A stretch of 64,000 bases of DNA from Diphasiastrum complanatum (GCA_029204225.1 CM055109.1:40473791-40537790), one strand, 5' to 3'. Counted from the stretch's first letter, positions 50,083-62,282 are shown. Numbers and translations: made by a program. The notes: generated by a model from the sequence alone, not told the origin.

Positions 50083-51345
50083 TGTTGGGGGTATTCCCAA
50101 CAAAGTGTAAATAAATAAAATCGTCCAATAAAATGTGTTGCGAGGGCATGGCATCCTGCGCATATAAGCCCATGGCCCAATGAGCACACGAGCTTAAGTT
50201 GTAAATAAAATAAAATAGACTTGGGCCTTTGAATTAAAATAAAACTAGAGCCCCAAAGTCATTTGTGTGAGAGGGTAGAGGAGGCTCTGAACAGCCTCTA
50301 AGGGCTTGAAACCCAAAGCAACCAGCCAAAAATTCCAAAAAACATACCAATCTGCATTTTGGAGAAAAAAAGAGCCTAAAATCTCATCAGATTTTTATAT
50401 CTCCAAAACCAATGTGAATTAAACCTTGCATGACTGGCAACAGCTCCAAGGTACTGTCCCAGACCTGCATAGAAGCCTGTGAGAGTTAGTTCCAAGCAAA
50501 TTGCAAAAATCAGAGAAAAATCATAAAAAATTCAAAAAACCCTTGAAAAAATCCAAAAAAAATCCAAATCTTCACCAGAACTCTCGTAGAGCCCTCTAAA
50601 GCTCCATCTCAGTGAGACCAGGACACAGAGAAGCTTGCGAGAGTTAGTTTGATGTCTGAGTGCTTGTGCAAGAGTTCTCAGTGAAAAAAAGATGGGAAAG
50701 TACAAGTGAACCATCGCAGACACCAAATTTTCAGTTCTAGTGGGCAGGAACTCTTGCAGAAGATTCCAAAGTTCCATCTCAGTGAGACAAGGACACAGAA
50801 GAGCCTACGAGAGTTAGTTTGATTCCAGTGAGCAAAAAATTGGATCTAAGTGCTAAAAAATCACAAAAAATTGAAGATCCAGCAAATCCTTCCAATAAGA
50901 ACTCTCGTAGACCCCCTCAATTGATTCAAAATGTTCATTTCCATCAGTGATGAAGCTTGCAAGAGTTAGTACAGAGATCTGGTGAAAATCAAGCCAAACC
51001 AGTGGTTTTGAACCCTCGTATACAGTGAAATTTTTACTTTTTGCAAGAGTTAACTCTCGTAGAGAATTCCATAGTGAGATCTGACCCAGATCCAGCTACT
51101 ATGATCCTTGAGAGAGTTACTTCTCAAAGATCTAAGAGATATCAAATTTTTTATCTACAAAAACAGCTAAAGAACCCTCGCATAGCCAACCCTTGAACAA
51201 GAGAACCTTTGCAGACTAGATCATTGGAAAGATCTGCATCAGATCCAGCTACCATCAAAATCTCAAGTCAATCAGTGCAAGGAGAAAGAAGATATCAAGG
51301 AAAAACCAACATAAAAGGCCTAAATTTCACTTCCGGCCGATAAAA
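50083..51345 (+). other. Gypsy G2 5' region (LTR and/or leader) with CTCTCG motif
   Basis: Begins TGTTGGGGGTATTCCCAACA at a clean break in E6, which marks the element edge. I could not locate the LTR end or a primer site. From about 50580 to 51200 at least ten copies of AAC(T/C)CTCG(T/C)A-type motifs occur in both orientations, for example 50580, 50632, 50808, 50898, 51010, 51053, 51112 and 51174. Confidence 0.5.
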
Positions 51346-53083
51346 TTGATCAGATCCTTAAGATCCAGACTGCATTCCACTGTACGAGCAAGATCCAACC
51401 ACTTTGGAACCCACCATCAGATAAATCTGAGATTGGGACGATCAATAGCAAGAAGGATAGCAAATCAAGCACCACACCTTCCCAGATTAGCAGCTGTGCA
51501 ACAAGAGGCAGTACCGGAACCAGCACCAATGGATCCAATGGGCCAACTCGTACCTGTCGCTCTCTTGCAAGTAGTCCGGAGAGCACCTTTGATGGAAATA
51601 TCAAAATACGACAGATTATCAGATCCCATCCGATTCCTCCATATCTATGAGCAAGCTTGTGAAATGTACAACGAACGGACACCTACAAAAAAGCTGATGT
51701 TGTTCCCCATGTCCTTATTGGCAGTGGCTGAGGATTGGTTTTTCAACCTGTCAGAGGAAAAAAAATCTACTTGGGAAGCGGTTAAAGCGGCTCTCATTAC
51801 GTGCTTTAGACCAAGAAAGTTCTTGGAAGACTCGTTTCTCCTGCTGAGCAAAGTCAAGATGGGAAAACGAGAAAGGGTCAGAGACTATATTGAACAGGTC
51901 AAACATCTACGATCCGAGTGCAGTGCAGCCCTAAATCCCGATCATGCGGTGATCATGTGGTTCCTAGCCGAATTACCACGAAGCATCAGAAGAGATCTGA
52001 AACGATGGGAGTAGTATGCTACTTTGCAAGAAGCTATGGAAGATGCCATCAGGGAAGAGGACGAGGGATCTAATGACGAATATCCATCCACCCACACTCC
52101 TACTCCCTTGATAGCATCATCATCATCAAACGCATCCATTCTATCTACAAAACTACTGCTGGAGCAAATGACAAAATTACACAAATAGCAGATGGAGCAA
52201 CAGTTTGACCAGAAAACTGAAGGCCTTACATGGAGCTGTAGCAGTAACGCCACATCAACCGGGACAAAACCAACTGCAGTATCCACAATGGGAGAATGTA
52301 TGGTGTTCAGTGTGCACGCAAAACCATACAACGAACAAGTGTCCAGTCCTAAAGCAAAATCTAAGATTGACACATAGATTTTGCCATGCAACATCGCACG
52401 ATACGGCATTTTGCCCATTTAACCCTCGGATTGTTCAACAGAAGAGAAGTCCTTGTCAGACTTCTTATCCATATCATCAAGGGGCACCCAACGTGGCACC
52501 GAGGTACGACACACCAAATCAGCAACAACGTATGGCCTTACCTGCACCACCGGGGCCAACCAATCAACAAGTGGCCCATGTAAACCTGACAACAGCGGAA
52601 CCAGAGATGCAAGCACCACCTCAACCTGAGCAGCAACAATGATACGGACCAGATGAACCATTTATGGATCCTGCCATAAATGAATATGTTGCTACCTATG
52701 CAGCTCAAACTCAGCGTCAAGGGGGGAGGAATTACGGCTACTACAGATGTGGTGAAGGACACAGAATTGTGGAATGTCCCTACAAGGGACAATATACATC
52801 CTTTTGCCGAGAATGCGGTTATGGACGTTGTTACAAGAATTGTCCATTTAAACCTGGAACCAGTGCACCTCTCAACTTCATTGCAATACAACAACCAGTA
52901 GCTCCAACAAGGATGCCATCACAAGGGCGACAATTCCACGCTCCGGTGTTAGTTGTTATGCGAACACAGAAGAGAAAAGAAGTGGCTCCCTCACCACCAC
53001 CCTTGGTCACTGACGACCAACCCTCAACTTCAGCGCCATATCTGAATATGAGGGAAGAAAGAAAACAGTACCAGAAAATATGA
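51346..53083 (+). pseudogene. Gypsy G2 gag with several zinc knuckles
   Basis: The gag domain (KYDRLSDPIRFLHIY, FLLLSKVKMGKRERVRDYIE, IMWFLAELPRSIRRDLKR) is followed by a TAG at about 52012 where G1 has Glu-Tyr (RHNEYATLQ), a second TAG near 52187, and a frameshift near 52200. Then come knuckle-like blocks: CSVCTQNHTTNKC, FCHATSHDTAFC, a block with first Cys changed to Tyr (YYRCGEGHRIVEC) and CRECGYGRCYKNC with His changed to Cys. A TGA at about 52640 and the end at 53083 complete the decay. A multi-knuckle gag is shared with G1. Confidence 0.85.
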
Positions 53084-53475
53084 CACTAGGTACAGAAGGA
53101 ACAAGCGGAGGAAAAGGAGCAGGAAAGGGACAATCCCACGGAACTTCCAGTTGGTGGCAAACGGGAACCGCAAGCAGGCTCACCACTGCACACTGATCAG
53201 AATGATTGGTTGCACCAACATGAACCACCTTTTCACATGGTAGAGCTCGAGGAACCACGCACTGAAAGGCTCACACTTTTACTATCAAGCCATGTTAGTT
53301 TTCCACTCGGAGAACTACTACAGATTGCACCACAAGCGAAAAGCCTTCTAGCTGAATGGGCCAAAGTGGATGAGGAGCCAGTAGCGCCTGAGCCCATATA
53401 TTGTACGGGCTATGAAGAAACAAGTAACGTCCTCCACATCGGGGCAGCATGGGAAAGTGAGGACACAACATCACT

Positions 53476-53760
53476 TTGCCAATCAAACACAAGAGATACG
53501 AGGACGAGGCATCAATAGTAGATGGAGAATCAGGTGTCAATTTGATCTCCACTACTTTGTATGAAAAATGGTGTCTACAAGGGTTGAAACTAGCAAGATT
53601 CGCCATCAAGCTGGCAGATCAATCCTGTGTGAAACTAAAAGGTGTAGTTGCCGATATCCCTATAAAAATAATAGGCATGCAGTTCATGATCACTTTTGTA
53701 GTCATGGATATACCTGAGTCTCCAACTTCATACCGTGTGTTACTGGGAAGACCCTATTGA
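53476..53760 (+). pseudogene. G2 aspartic protease
   Basis: VDGESGVNLISTTLYEKW is the active-site block of plant gypsy proteases that read DGGSGVN; one Gly is Glu here. LLGRPY near the end is the conserved LGRP motif. The frame stops right there, and a linker in the next frame follows (53757-54062). Confidence 0.75.
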
Positions 53761-54780
53761 GGAGTGCGCAAGTAGTACACAACTGGGGTACGGGGAAACT
53801 CACTTTCGAGAACAAAGAACAGGCTGTAAAGGTTGATCCAACCACATGGGCGGTGAAACCTATTGCACCCAAGGCTGATGACGGATCATCCACGACAGAT
53901 CACAAGATTGAATGTCCAAGACCAGCCAAGGGAGGTCACTATGATTCAGAGACGGATGTCATGATATGGACGGATGCATTAGCAACTATTGACTGTTGGG
54001 CATGTCAATATGAATCAGATCCTTTTAGCACCAATCTTACCCCCACCCAATTGGTCCATTGAGTTTTATGTGCATATGGATGCATCGAACTATGCAGTTG
54101 GAGCAGTCTTAACCCAGCCAGGTGAACACAAAAAGAATTTTCCAATCCGATTTACAAGCCGACAGCTCATTGATACAGAAATGAACTATTCAACTAGAGA
54201 TCGAGAAGCACTGACAATGATCTATGCGGCTAAGAAATTTCGACATTACCTGATGGCCACACATTTTGCTTTTTATACGGACCATCAACCCTTGCTCTAT
54301 CTCGTTAACAGAACTTGCAACACTGGGAGAATCACCAGATGGCTAGTTCTGTTGTTGGAGTTTGATTTTTGGATAGTAGTTCGCAAGGGAAAACAACACT
54401 ACATGGCAGATCATGTGTCACGAGTCAAGGGAAAGGAGATTGCAATCCAACCCGATGATGAGCTAGCCGATGCTGCCTTATTTTATGTGGACACAGTACC
54501 AGAGTGGGTTGTCGACATTGTTGAATATCTAATGCGGGGCCAACCAGACAAATCAGTACCAAAGGCAGAACAACGGAAATTGATCTTGAAGGCAAGACCT
54601 TATCAGCTGATTCCCGGCCAGTTGTATCAAAGAGGTCCAAACGAGATTCTTTGGCGATGTATTCTCCCTCATGAGGCCACCCAGATCATTCCACTTTCAC
54701 ATGAAGGCATGGTGGAGGCCATTTTGCATCTGACATTACAGTTTGCAAGATCCTGCAATCAGGATGTTGGTGGCCAATGA
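53757..54780 (+). pseudogene. G2 linker, RNase H and integrase zinc region; RT core missing
   Basis: After the protease and a short linker (NWGTGKLTFENKE) the sequence jumps to the end of RT/start of RNase H: APILPPPNWSIEFYVHMDAS, NYAVGAVLTQ, YSTRDREALTMIYAAKKFRHYL, FYTDHQPLLYLVN, ITRWLVLLLEFDF and MADHVSR. None of the RT palm motifs, including YVDD, is present between them. The integrase zinc region (LSHEG...) is damaged by a frameshift near 54720. Confidence 0.88.
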
Positions 54781-54804
54781 TTCATAAGGATACGAAGGAA
54801 TACC

Positions 54805-55752
54805 TTGAAAAAGTGTGATGTGTGCCAAAGGGCGAGGAGACCAACAAGATTGAACTATAACCTACTGCATCCGGTCTTAGCCCAAGCACCATTCGAAAAG
54901 TGGGGATTGGATTACATCGGTCCAATTCACCCTACAACAAGGAGTTCCCAGGTTCGATACATAATCGTAGCCACGGAGTATCTCACTAATTGGGTCAAAG
55001 CCAAGGCAGTAAGAGTAGCTGATGCTAGAACCACTGCCAAGTTTCTTTATGAAAATATTATTGTGTGCTTTGGATGCCAGGTGGAGCTAGTCAGTGGTCA
55101 TGGAAGTCATTTCATCAATGAGACCATCAAGGTCCTGTTGGAGGAATTCTTCGTGATCCACAGAACTAGTATGCCTTGTTATCCTCGTGGTAATGGGCAA
55201 GCAAAATCATCCAATAAGATCCTGTGCAGCGTGCTCACGAAAACAGTTGAAGCTAGCAGATCAGATTGGGAACATAAGTTGCATGCTACTTTGTGGGCAT
55301 TCAGGACAGCATATAAAGGAAGCATTGATCAAACACCCTTCCAATTGGTATATAGTCAGGATGCTGTAATGCCAGTAGAGTTTCTAGTTCCTTCATTAAG
55401 GATTGCTACAACGCAACGCCTGAATGAATCCAAATCTCTACAACTATGCCACGAAGCTCTACATAAACTCTGTGAAACACGCTTACTAGTTGTGCATGTA
55501 CTGGCAGCTGAAAAGGAAAGACGCAAAGCATGGCATGATCGTAGGTTACAAAAGAAGGACCTTCGCTCAGGAGATCTGGTCCTGATGTATAAAATCAAGG
55601 CGATCAAAGGAAAATTAAAATTCATAGGCGAAGGTCCTTATCGGATCAAGGAAATTCTTAATCATGGAGCCGTGAATCTAGAGAAGCTAGATGGGACACC
55701 ATTCGATACACCCATCAATGGTAGCCGGTTGCACAAGTACTGGCCACCATAA
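54805..55752 (+). pseudogene. G2 integrase core and C-terminus with altered catalytic triad
   Basis: CDVCQRARR ends the zinc finger; the core shows WGLDYIGPI, ATEYLTNW, LVSGHGSHFIN and GNGQAKSSNK, and the C-terminal part FIGEGPYRIKEIL to SRLHKYWPP. Plant gypsy integrases have ATDY, SDxGxHF and NGQAES; here Asp is Glu, Asp is Gly and Glu is Lys. The frame itself is open for 315 codons. The lineage looks non-chromoviral (Tat/Athila-like), with no chromodomain. Confidence 0.88.
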
Positions 55753-56910
55753 TGAGGTAGATACAGATTAATGGTGGCACATTACAAAATTTTGATAGAC
55801 CATCATCACTAGATCTAGAAAGATCAAGCCAAATCCAGCTAAATCTCTAAAGATTCGGCCAGATCTAGCAAGATCGGGGAAATCCATCAAGATCCAAGAA
55901 GGATTCAAATTCAAAGGAGATCAAAAAGGAAGTAGATCATCAGAGATGCCAATAAGTCCACTAAATTTGCAGATCAGAGACCTCGATCTCAGTAACTATG
56001 GCAAATTAAGGGCAAAATTCACCAAAGACTGATGGATCTATTACCAAATGTCCATCAAAACTTCTAGAGAACTACCAACAATCAGATCAAGCATGGATGA
56101 AGCTGATTGCCAGATTGCAAAAGTTAAAAATCAGAAAATCTCTAAATCTTGTCAAGAACACTCTAAAAGAGACTTTTTTCATGATTTTTGGTGATCCCCT
56201 AGGAGATAGCTTTTAAAACTTGGACAATCACTAGATCTGACCCAGATGCATTCATGAAAATCTCTGCGAGAGTTCCTGATGGAGTAAAAAATAGTTTTTT
56301 AGTGTGTGCGAGGGTTCCCAAAAGCCGAATCTTCATAACCCTCGCAGAGCATCAAGATCATTCTACCAACCCTCACAAGGTGTCTAAATGGAATCAGAGC
56401 AGTGAAATTATCCTACCTACATGGTATGATCTTGAAAATCCAATCATAGAAACAAGTTGTGCGAGAGATCACTTCTTGCGAGAGTTGAACCCTCGCAGAT
56501 AGTCTGAACCCTCGTAGAACCTTTGCATGGCAGTCAAATCACCTTCTGAACTCTCGCAGACTTCCTTGAGGTCTTAGAATTTTGAAAAGAAGGTCCCTGC
56601 CAAAATTTGGGTGAAATTGAGCAAAGGAAAGTGGATTTCACCTAATACGCACTCTAAATTCTGCTATGTAAGGGTTGAATTCGAGTCATTTGTCACCTTT
56701 GCTGAAATTTACACTGAAATTACCAAGTTCTCTGTTTGCGACCAGATTTCCTACAAGCTATCATCTGCTCATACTGAACCCAGATCTGTGCTCTGAACTA
56801 TAATTCTTGCCATTCGATATTCGTAATTCATAGTTTTTTGTCATTTTCACACCTTTCTACCTGTTCCACCGTTCTTTCTATTTTTTCGACCTTTAATCAT
56901 CACTGCCAAC
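55753..56910 (+). repeat. G2 3' non-coding region with CTCTCGCAGA motif
   Basis: Non-coding DNA after integrase. Between about 56255 and 56575 the motif AAC(T/C)CTCGCAGA and its reverse complement TGCGAGAGTT occur at least eight times (56262, 56308, 56339, 56459, 56476, 56488, 56507, 56559). It is the same motif as in the 5' region at 50.6-51.2 kb. Confidence 0.7.
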
Positions 56911-57367
56911 ATGGCCTCCTCATCCTCTGAAGAGTTTGGCACCAAGCAAATGATCCAGTGTAAAATCCCCAAGGCCACACAGACTTGGCCCTTACCCTCT
57001 AACGCTCTGATCCAACCATGGCTACAGACAGCCGGCCCACTTCTTGAGGCAATGGGATTTTTCCCAGCGCTTTTCAGTTTTGAGATTAACATGGGCCTCG
57101 TCCTTCACGCTTACGCCACCTGGGAAGTGCCAAAGACACGCTTCCACTTCCTGTACCAAGGTACCACGTACAAGATCAGGATTAACGCAAACTCGATGGT
57201 CACCATTGGCATCATGTCCGGCGACCGTCAGCCCATCTCCCATCGCCAAGCCAAAACTCTGATCAAAATTTTTGTCACCCAAACTGCACTAGAAATCCCA
57301 ATCCAGACTAACAATGGTTACTTGATAGATGCTATCACAGAACCCGTCGTTCAAGCGGCTGCGCATA
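56911..57367 (+). pseudogene. G2 extra ORF downstream of pol, cut by E4
   Basis: ATG at 56911 opens a frame (MASSSSEEFGTKQMIQCKI) running to the E4 insertion at 57367, 152 codons. It includes GFFPALFSFEINMG, LHAYATWEVPKTRFHFLYQG and TTYKIRINANSM. The pattern loosely recalls the extra ORF or plant-mobile-domain-like proteins of Athila/Tat gypsy elements, but I cannot assign a family. GC content is higher than around it and codon use looks protein-coding. The remaining codons to 57462 are E4 LTR. Confidence 0.5.
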
Positions 57368-58015
57368 TGTTGAATAACTTTCTGGTTATTTCAACATTCA
57401 ATATTTTCATATTTGGCATATTGAGGCCAAAACTTGTTTTAGATTTAGAGGTTGACTTTTGAAAGTTCATTAGTCTAAATTTCATTTGAAAAAACAAATT
57501 TTTTGGGTGTGTGGAAAAGTTAGAATGCGAGTTTGAGTAGATTCAATTTGAATAGTTGGGTACATTGAATCTAGACCCAAAATTAGTAGGGTTAGCATTT
57601 TGGTGGGAAAGCCAAGTTGCCAAATAGGGTTTGGACCTATTATAAAAGGATGTAACTCGTGGAGAGAGTGATCTTCTCTCTTCTCTATCTCATTTCATGC
57701 TTATACATGGTTCTCTTGGGTTCTACTATCCATTGGTGCACTATCTTTATGTTTGCTTGCAATTCTATGTGTAGAATATCTATATTTGTTATTTCTGGAT
57801 CCACACGTGTGAAATACAATAGCTTGCTGGTTTTGTACGGACAGCGATAGTACATAATCATTTCATTCAAGTTTGATCAAGTTCTATTGGTGTTTGCATC
57901 TCAATTTGTCTGTAGATGCTAATTTTTTTACATTGGTGAGATTGGTAGTGTATTTCTCTTTCTAACCAAAGATCATTCAAGTACTTTGGATCTTAAGGAT
58001 CTGAAATCTTTCACA
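57368..58015 (+). repeat. 5' LTR of Copia E4 (648 bp)
   Basis: Starts TGTTGAATAAC (diverged from TGTGAAAGAT of E3) and ends ATCTTTCACA, followed by the primer site TGGTATCAAAGC at 58016. TATAAAAGG is near 57642 and CACACGTGTG at 57802-57811. It aligns over its length with the E3 LTR on the other strand. Confidence 0.85.
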
Positions 58016-58614
58016 TGGTATCAAAGCTTGTGTTTCAGGTTATGAAGGAGGAAATCAGATCTATCAATGATTTGGTGAAGACATCAAGTCTAGAGCATGC
58101 TAGAGAGGATTCTACAACAAAATCGAATTTTTTGCTTTTGTAAATTGGTTTTTTTGTAGATCAAAACACTAAATAGGTCAATATACTTGTTCAATTCCGA
58201 TTTTTGAATTCACATATTGGATTTGGCCGATTTTTGGATCATTGGTTCAGCCTAAGTGGTGGCTTATAGATTGCACATCAAATTTTCAGCATTTGCATGT
58301 AGATTTGGAAGAGTCAATTTTTTGTGATTTTGTCAAAACCCTAATTTTGATTGGATTTCTAGATAGTGAGCTGCTGGACCTCGTTTGAGTGTCTTTCAAT
58401 CTTAGGAAGTGGCAAAAGTCATTAGATTGAGGATAGATCAAAGGTTGATCAAGATTCCATGATTCTATGTGTTGATTTGCTTGGATAAGTGCTAGAAGAG
58501 AATTTGTGAGATAGTTTCAAATCTTGGTGATTTCTTTTGAAAGCATTTGTTGTTGTTCAAAGGAGTGCTTTGTGCATTGAAGCAGGTTGAAAGAGAAGAT
58601 CAGGTCATTGCTAC
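58016..58614 (+). other. E4 primer site and leader
   Basis: TGGTATCAAAGC then a non-coding leader closely similar to that of E3. Confidence 0.85.
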
Positions 58615-60297
58615 ATGGCAGCCTCAATTGGAGTCATGTTGGAAGCCAATGATAGGCTTACCTCAAGTAACTATTCACTGTGGAAAGTGAGGATGGAGTC
58701 ACTTCTTGAGATGAATGATGTTTTGGATATTGTTGTAGGTTTGGAGGAGAGACCAGCAACACAACAAGATCAATTGAGGTATGACAAGAGGGCCAAGAAG
58801 GCTCTACACATGATAAAGATGAATGTTACCAATGAACTTCTCAAGGAAGTTGGTAAGTGCACATCATCTTTGGAAGCTTGGAATTCATTGAAGAAGCTTT
58901 ATGAATCCAAGTCTACTTCTAGAGTGTTGAGTCTAAGAAGGCAAATCTTTTCTTGTTTGCAAAATAATGAAGAAAGTCCAAGTACTTTTGTTTTGAGAAT
59001 GAAAGCATTGAATGATGAGTTAGCTTGCATAGATGAAAACATTAAGGAAGGAGAGCTTATTCAAGTGATTCTTAATGGCTTGTTGGATGCTCATGCTAAC
59101 ATTGTTCAAAGTATTTCTATTCAAAAGACTTTGCCAAGTTTGATGGATCTTCAAGAGATCTTGATCAATGAGGAATATAGGCTTCAAGCAAGAGGTGGAT
59201 CTACATTGACACTTCAAGAGGATGCTATGTTCACAAAGGGCAAATTCAAGGGCAACACCAAAAGTAAGTGGTCTAAAGGGTAAGATCAAGTGGATGCTTC
59301 TTCAAGTGGCAAAAAGAATGATAGATCAAAGCTCAAGTGCTTCTATTGTGGCATCAAAGGACACTTTGCAAGTGAGTGCTACAAGAAGAAGAGAGATCAA
59401 GGAGACAAGCAAGGTAATCTTACTCTTGATGAGGATGGTTTGGATGTGCAAGATGCAAATGATGATGCTTTTGTGATGTCTTCATGTATGCTTGCTAATG
59501 ATGGAGATCTAGATCCTTGGTGGATTGATAGTGGAGCAAGTTCACACATGACCTTTCACAAAGAGTACTTCACTTCTTTGTTGGCATATGGAGATGACAA
59601 GAGGGTGATCTACACGGCCAATGATGGTGAATGTGCAATATTTCTCTCTCTACAAATAGGAATGTTCATTTGGAGGATGTCTTGTTTATTCCTTCTATTA
59701 CCAGGAATTTGCTTAGTGTGAGTCAAATGCTAAGTAAGGGCCTCAAGGTGGAGTTTGATGGAGATGCTTGTTTGATCAAAAGGAAGGATGTCTTGATTGG
59801 AAAAGGTAAAAGGCAAGGGAAGTTGTTCAAACTTGATGCTTGTGTTATTGCTAACCAAGTTGGATGTGTTGCAAGCCTAGCAAATTTCTATTCAAGAGGT
59901 TTGGCACAAAAGGATGGGACACCTCAACTTCAAGTCATTGGAAGTAATGGCAAGGAAGAAGGTTGTGATTGGTCTTCCAAGTTCCTTAAGTAATGGCAAG
60001 CATGTTTGTGAGTCTTGTGCTTTGTCTAAGTCACATAGACTACTTAGCAATAGTGGAGCTAAGATGTATGTAACATTCATTGATGATTTTAGTAGATTTT
60101 GTTGGATCTATCTACTAAAGAGCAAGGATGAAGTGTACGATGTCTTTGTCAAGTTCAAGATTGCAAGGGAAAACCAATTTTCCACAAAGATCAAGTGCTT
60201 GAGAGGTGACAATGGTGGTGAGTACATATCTAACAAGTTCAAGGCCTTTTGTGATGAGCATGGGATCAAGAGGGAGTATACAACATCAAGGACACCA
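58615..60297 (+). pseudogene. Copia E4 gag, protease and part of integrase
   Basis: ATG 58615 opens gag (IGVMLEANDRLTSSNYSLWK). A TAA at 59281 replaces Gln of WSKGQD in E3. Zinc knuckle YCGIKGHFASEC and protease WWIDSGASSHM follow. Near 59640 a deletion of about 20 bp shifts the frame. In the integrase about 28 residues around the first catalytic Asp (HSDIHG in E3) are missing between SKSHRL and SNSG; RGDNGGEY is present. At SRTP (about 60297) the element ends abruptly in gypsy G3. Confidence 0.92.
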
Positions 60298-61760
60298 CAC
60301 TATACAACAACCAAACGAGAAGCATTGGCGATCGTCTATGTTGTTCAACAACTAAGACATTATCTACTACGCCAGACCTTTTTGCCTTCTACACCGACCA
60401 CCAAGCCCTGTTATATATTGTTAATAAATCCTGTAAAACGGGACGTATAGCTCAATGGTTGTTGATATTAGAGTAATTTAATTTCCGTGTAGTCGTTAAA
60501 AAAGAAACCCAACATTTCATGGCAGATCACCTTTCCCGGCCCCCTAATGCTAAAAAAATACCTACACCAGTCAACGATGATCTTCTTGATGCATGTCTTT
60601 TTTAAATTGACGCTACACCCTTATGGGCTGAGGAGATCACTCAGTTCCTAACAACAGGTAGACTCAAAAAAAGTCTAAGTACGGTTGCAAAAAATTTTTT
60701 TTTGCTTAAAGCAGCGCCCTTTCAGCTAATAGTAGGACAACTTTATAAACGAGACATTGACGGGATTATCCGACGATGTGCTTATGAATCTGAGATACGG
60801 CCTATCATATCTCAGGCTCATGAGGGCATTAGCAATGGTCACTTCTCTGTTGAAGCAACAGCTAAAATTATCCTTCGAGCAAGCTTGTGGTGGCCATCCT
60901 TATTTAAGGACACATTTGTTGTCATTGAAACATGTGATGTCTGTCAGCGAGCCAAGAAAAATTCAAAAGCAGACTTCAAACCTTTAACTTCCATTATAGA
61001 AGTGAATTGACTTTGTTGGACCAATCAGCCCAGTAGCGAAACATACCCAAGCCCGTTATATCCTAATAGCCACAGATTACGCCACTAAGTGGGTTGAGGC
61101 TCGGGCAACAAAGGACGCCAATGCAAAGACTGTACTGCATTTTCTTTACGAAAATATTATTACACGTTTTGATTGTCCGATAGAGCTAGTTAGTGATCGC
61201 GGCATGCACTTTCTAAATACTGTCATTGATCATTTGCTACGCCATTACCTTGTAGTTCACCAAAAGAGTACAACATATTATCCTAGATGTAATGGCTAGG
61301 CCGAATCAACTAACAAGACGATATGTAAGATATTGACGAAGGTAGTTGAAAGTCGCTCTGATTGGAAAATGAAACTCTTTTCAACTATATGGGCTTACCG
61401 CACCACCCCAAAGAAAGCCACTGGATGGGTTACCCCATTCCATTTAGTGTGTGATCAAGAGGCGATAATGCTTGTAGAATTCTTAGTACCTTCTCTAAGA
61501 ATCACGGAAGCCTTCTCTACAGATCTCTATGAGAAAGCTACAATTGAGCAACAAGTCAAAACCAGGCTATTTACGTTAGCCCAGTTATGCAAGACAAGAC
61601 TCATATCTTACCATGCACAACTAGTTAACAAAAGACGTCAAAAGGCCTGGCATGACCGTCACTTGCGAAACAAGGATTTACACTTAGGTGACTAGGTGCT
61701 TCTTTATACATCAAAAAAGCACCCTGGCAAATTGAAATTTTGAAGTGAGGGACCATATAT
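60298..61760 (+). pseudogene. Gypsy G3 RNase H and integrase
   Basis: RNase H: YTTTKREALAIVYVVQQLRHYLL, then with frameshifts YTDHQALLYIVN-like and MADHLSRP. Integrase zinc finger is complete (AHEGISNGHF...CDVCQRAKK). Core: ATDYATKWVEA, VSDRGMHF and AESTNK keep all three acids, but a TAG (about 61298) replaces Gln in NGQAES. C-terminal KAWHDRHLRNKDLHLGD is followed by a TAG and then HPGKLKF. The gene is dead through stops rather than loss of catalytic residues. It differs clearly from G2 in sequence. Confidence 0.88.
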
Positions 61761-62282
61761 TATCAATGAAATCTTCCCTGATGGTGCAGTCCAGCTATAA
61801 ACGCTTGACGGAATACTCCTAGACACTGTCATCAACGGTGGTCGTCTACGGCAATATTACGAGGAGTTGTTATTTGTTGACCCAATTTAGCACTTTTCTT
61901 GGTATATATTCTATATTTTTTATTTTTATTTTTTTATTGTCTTGCTTGTTATTCTCTTTTGCATGCCTATTTTTAACTTCTATTCTTGTTTATAATTCAT
62001 ACATGTACTTATTTACTTTCTATGAGTTTTTTTTTTCTATAAATATCCATTTGTCATGAATGTTCTAGGTCAACAAATGATAGGTCACACCATCTGAAAA
62101 AGATTTATCCCACTTTAGGCCCATCTCATTTCAGTCTATCTGCTATTTCAATATTCTTAATTAAACATACAATCATTCATTGAGATACTTCTTTCCCATA
62201 AGAACTTCTACTTTGAGCCACAATCATATTTTTCCTCTGAAGTTCTTCACTTGCATCACACAGCTCCATACTGGATTTTATG
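61761..62282 (+). other. G3 non-coding region after pol
   Basis: Very T-rich DNA (about 61890-62060) and then ordinary sequence without a gene. The open frame at 61838-62059 is a low-complexity Phe/Leu/Ser stretch. Confidence 0.5.

Noticed and set aside
57659-57870. Opposed ORFs in the E4 LTR
   Set aside because: They fall in LTR sequence shared with E3 and have no domain.
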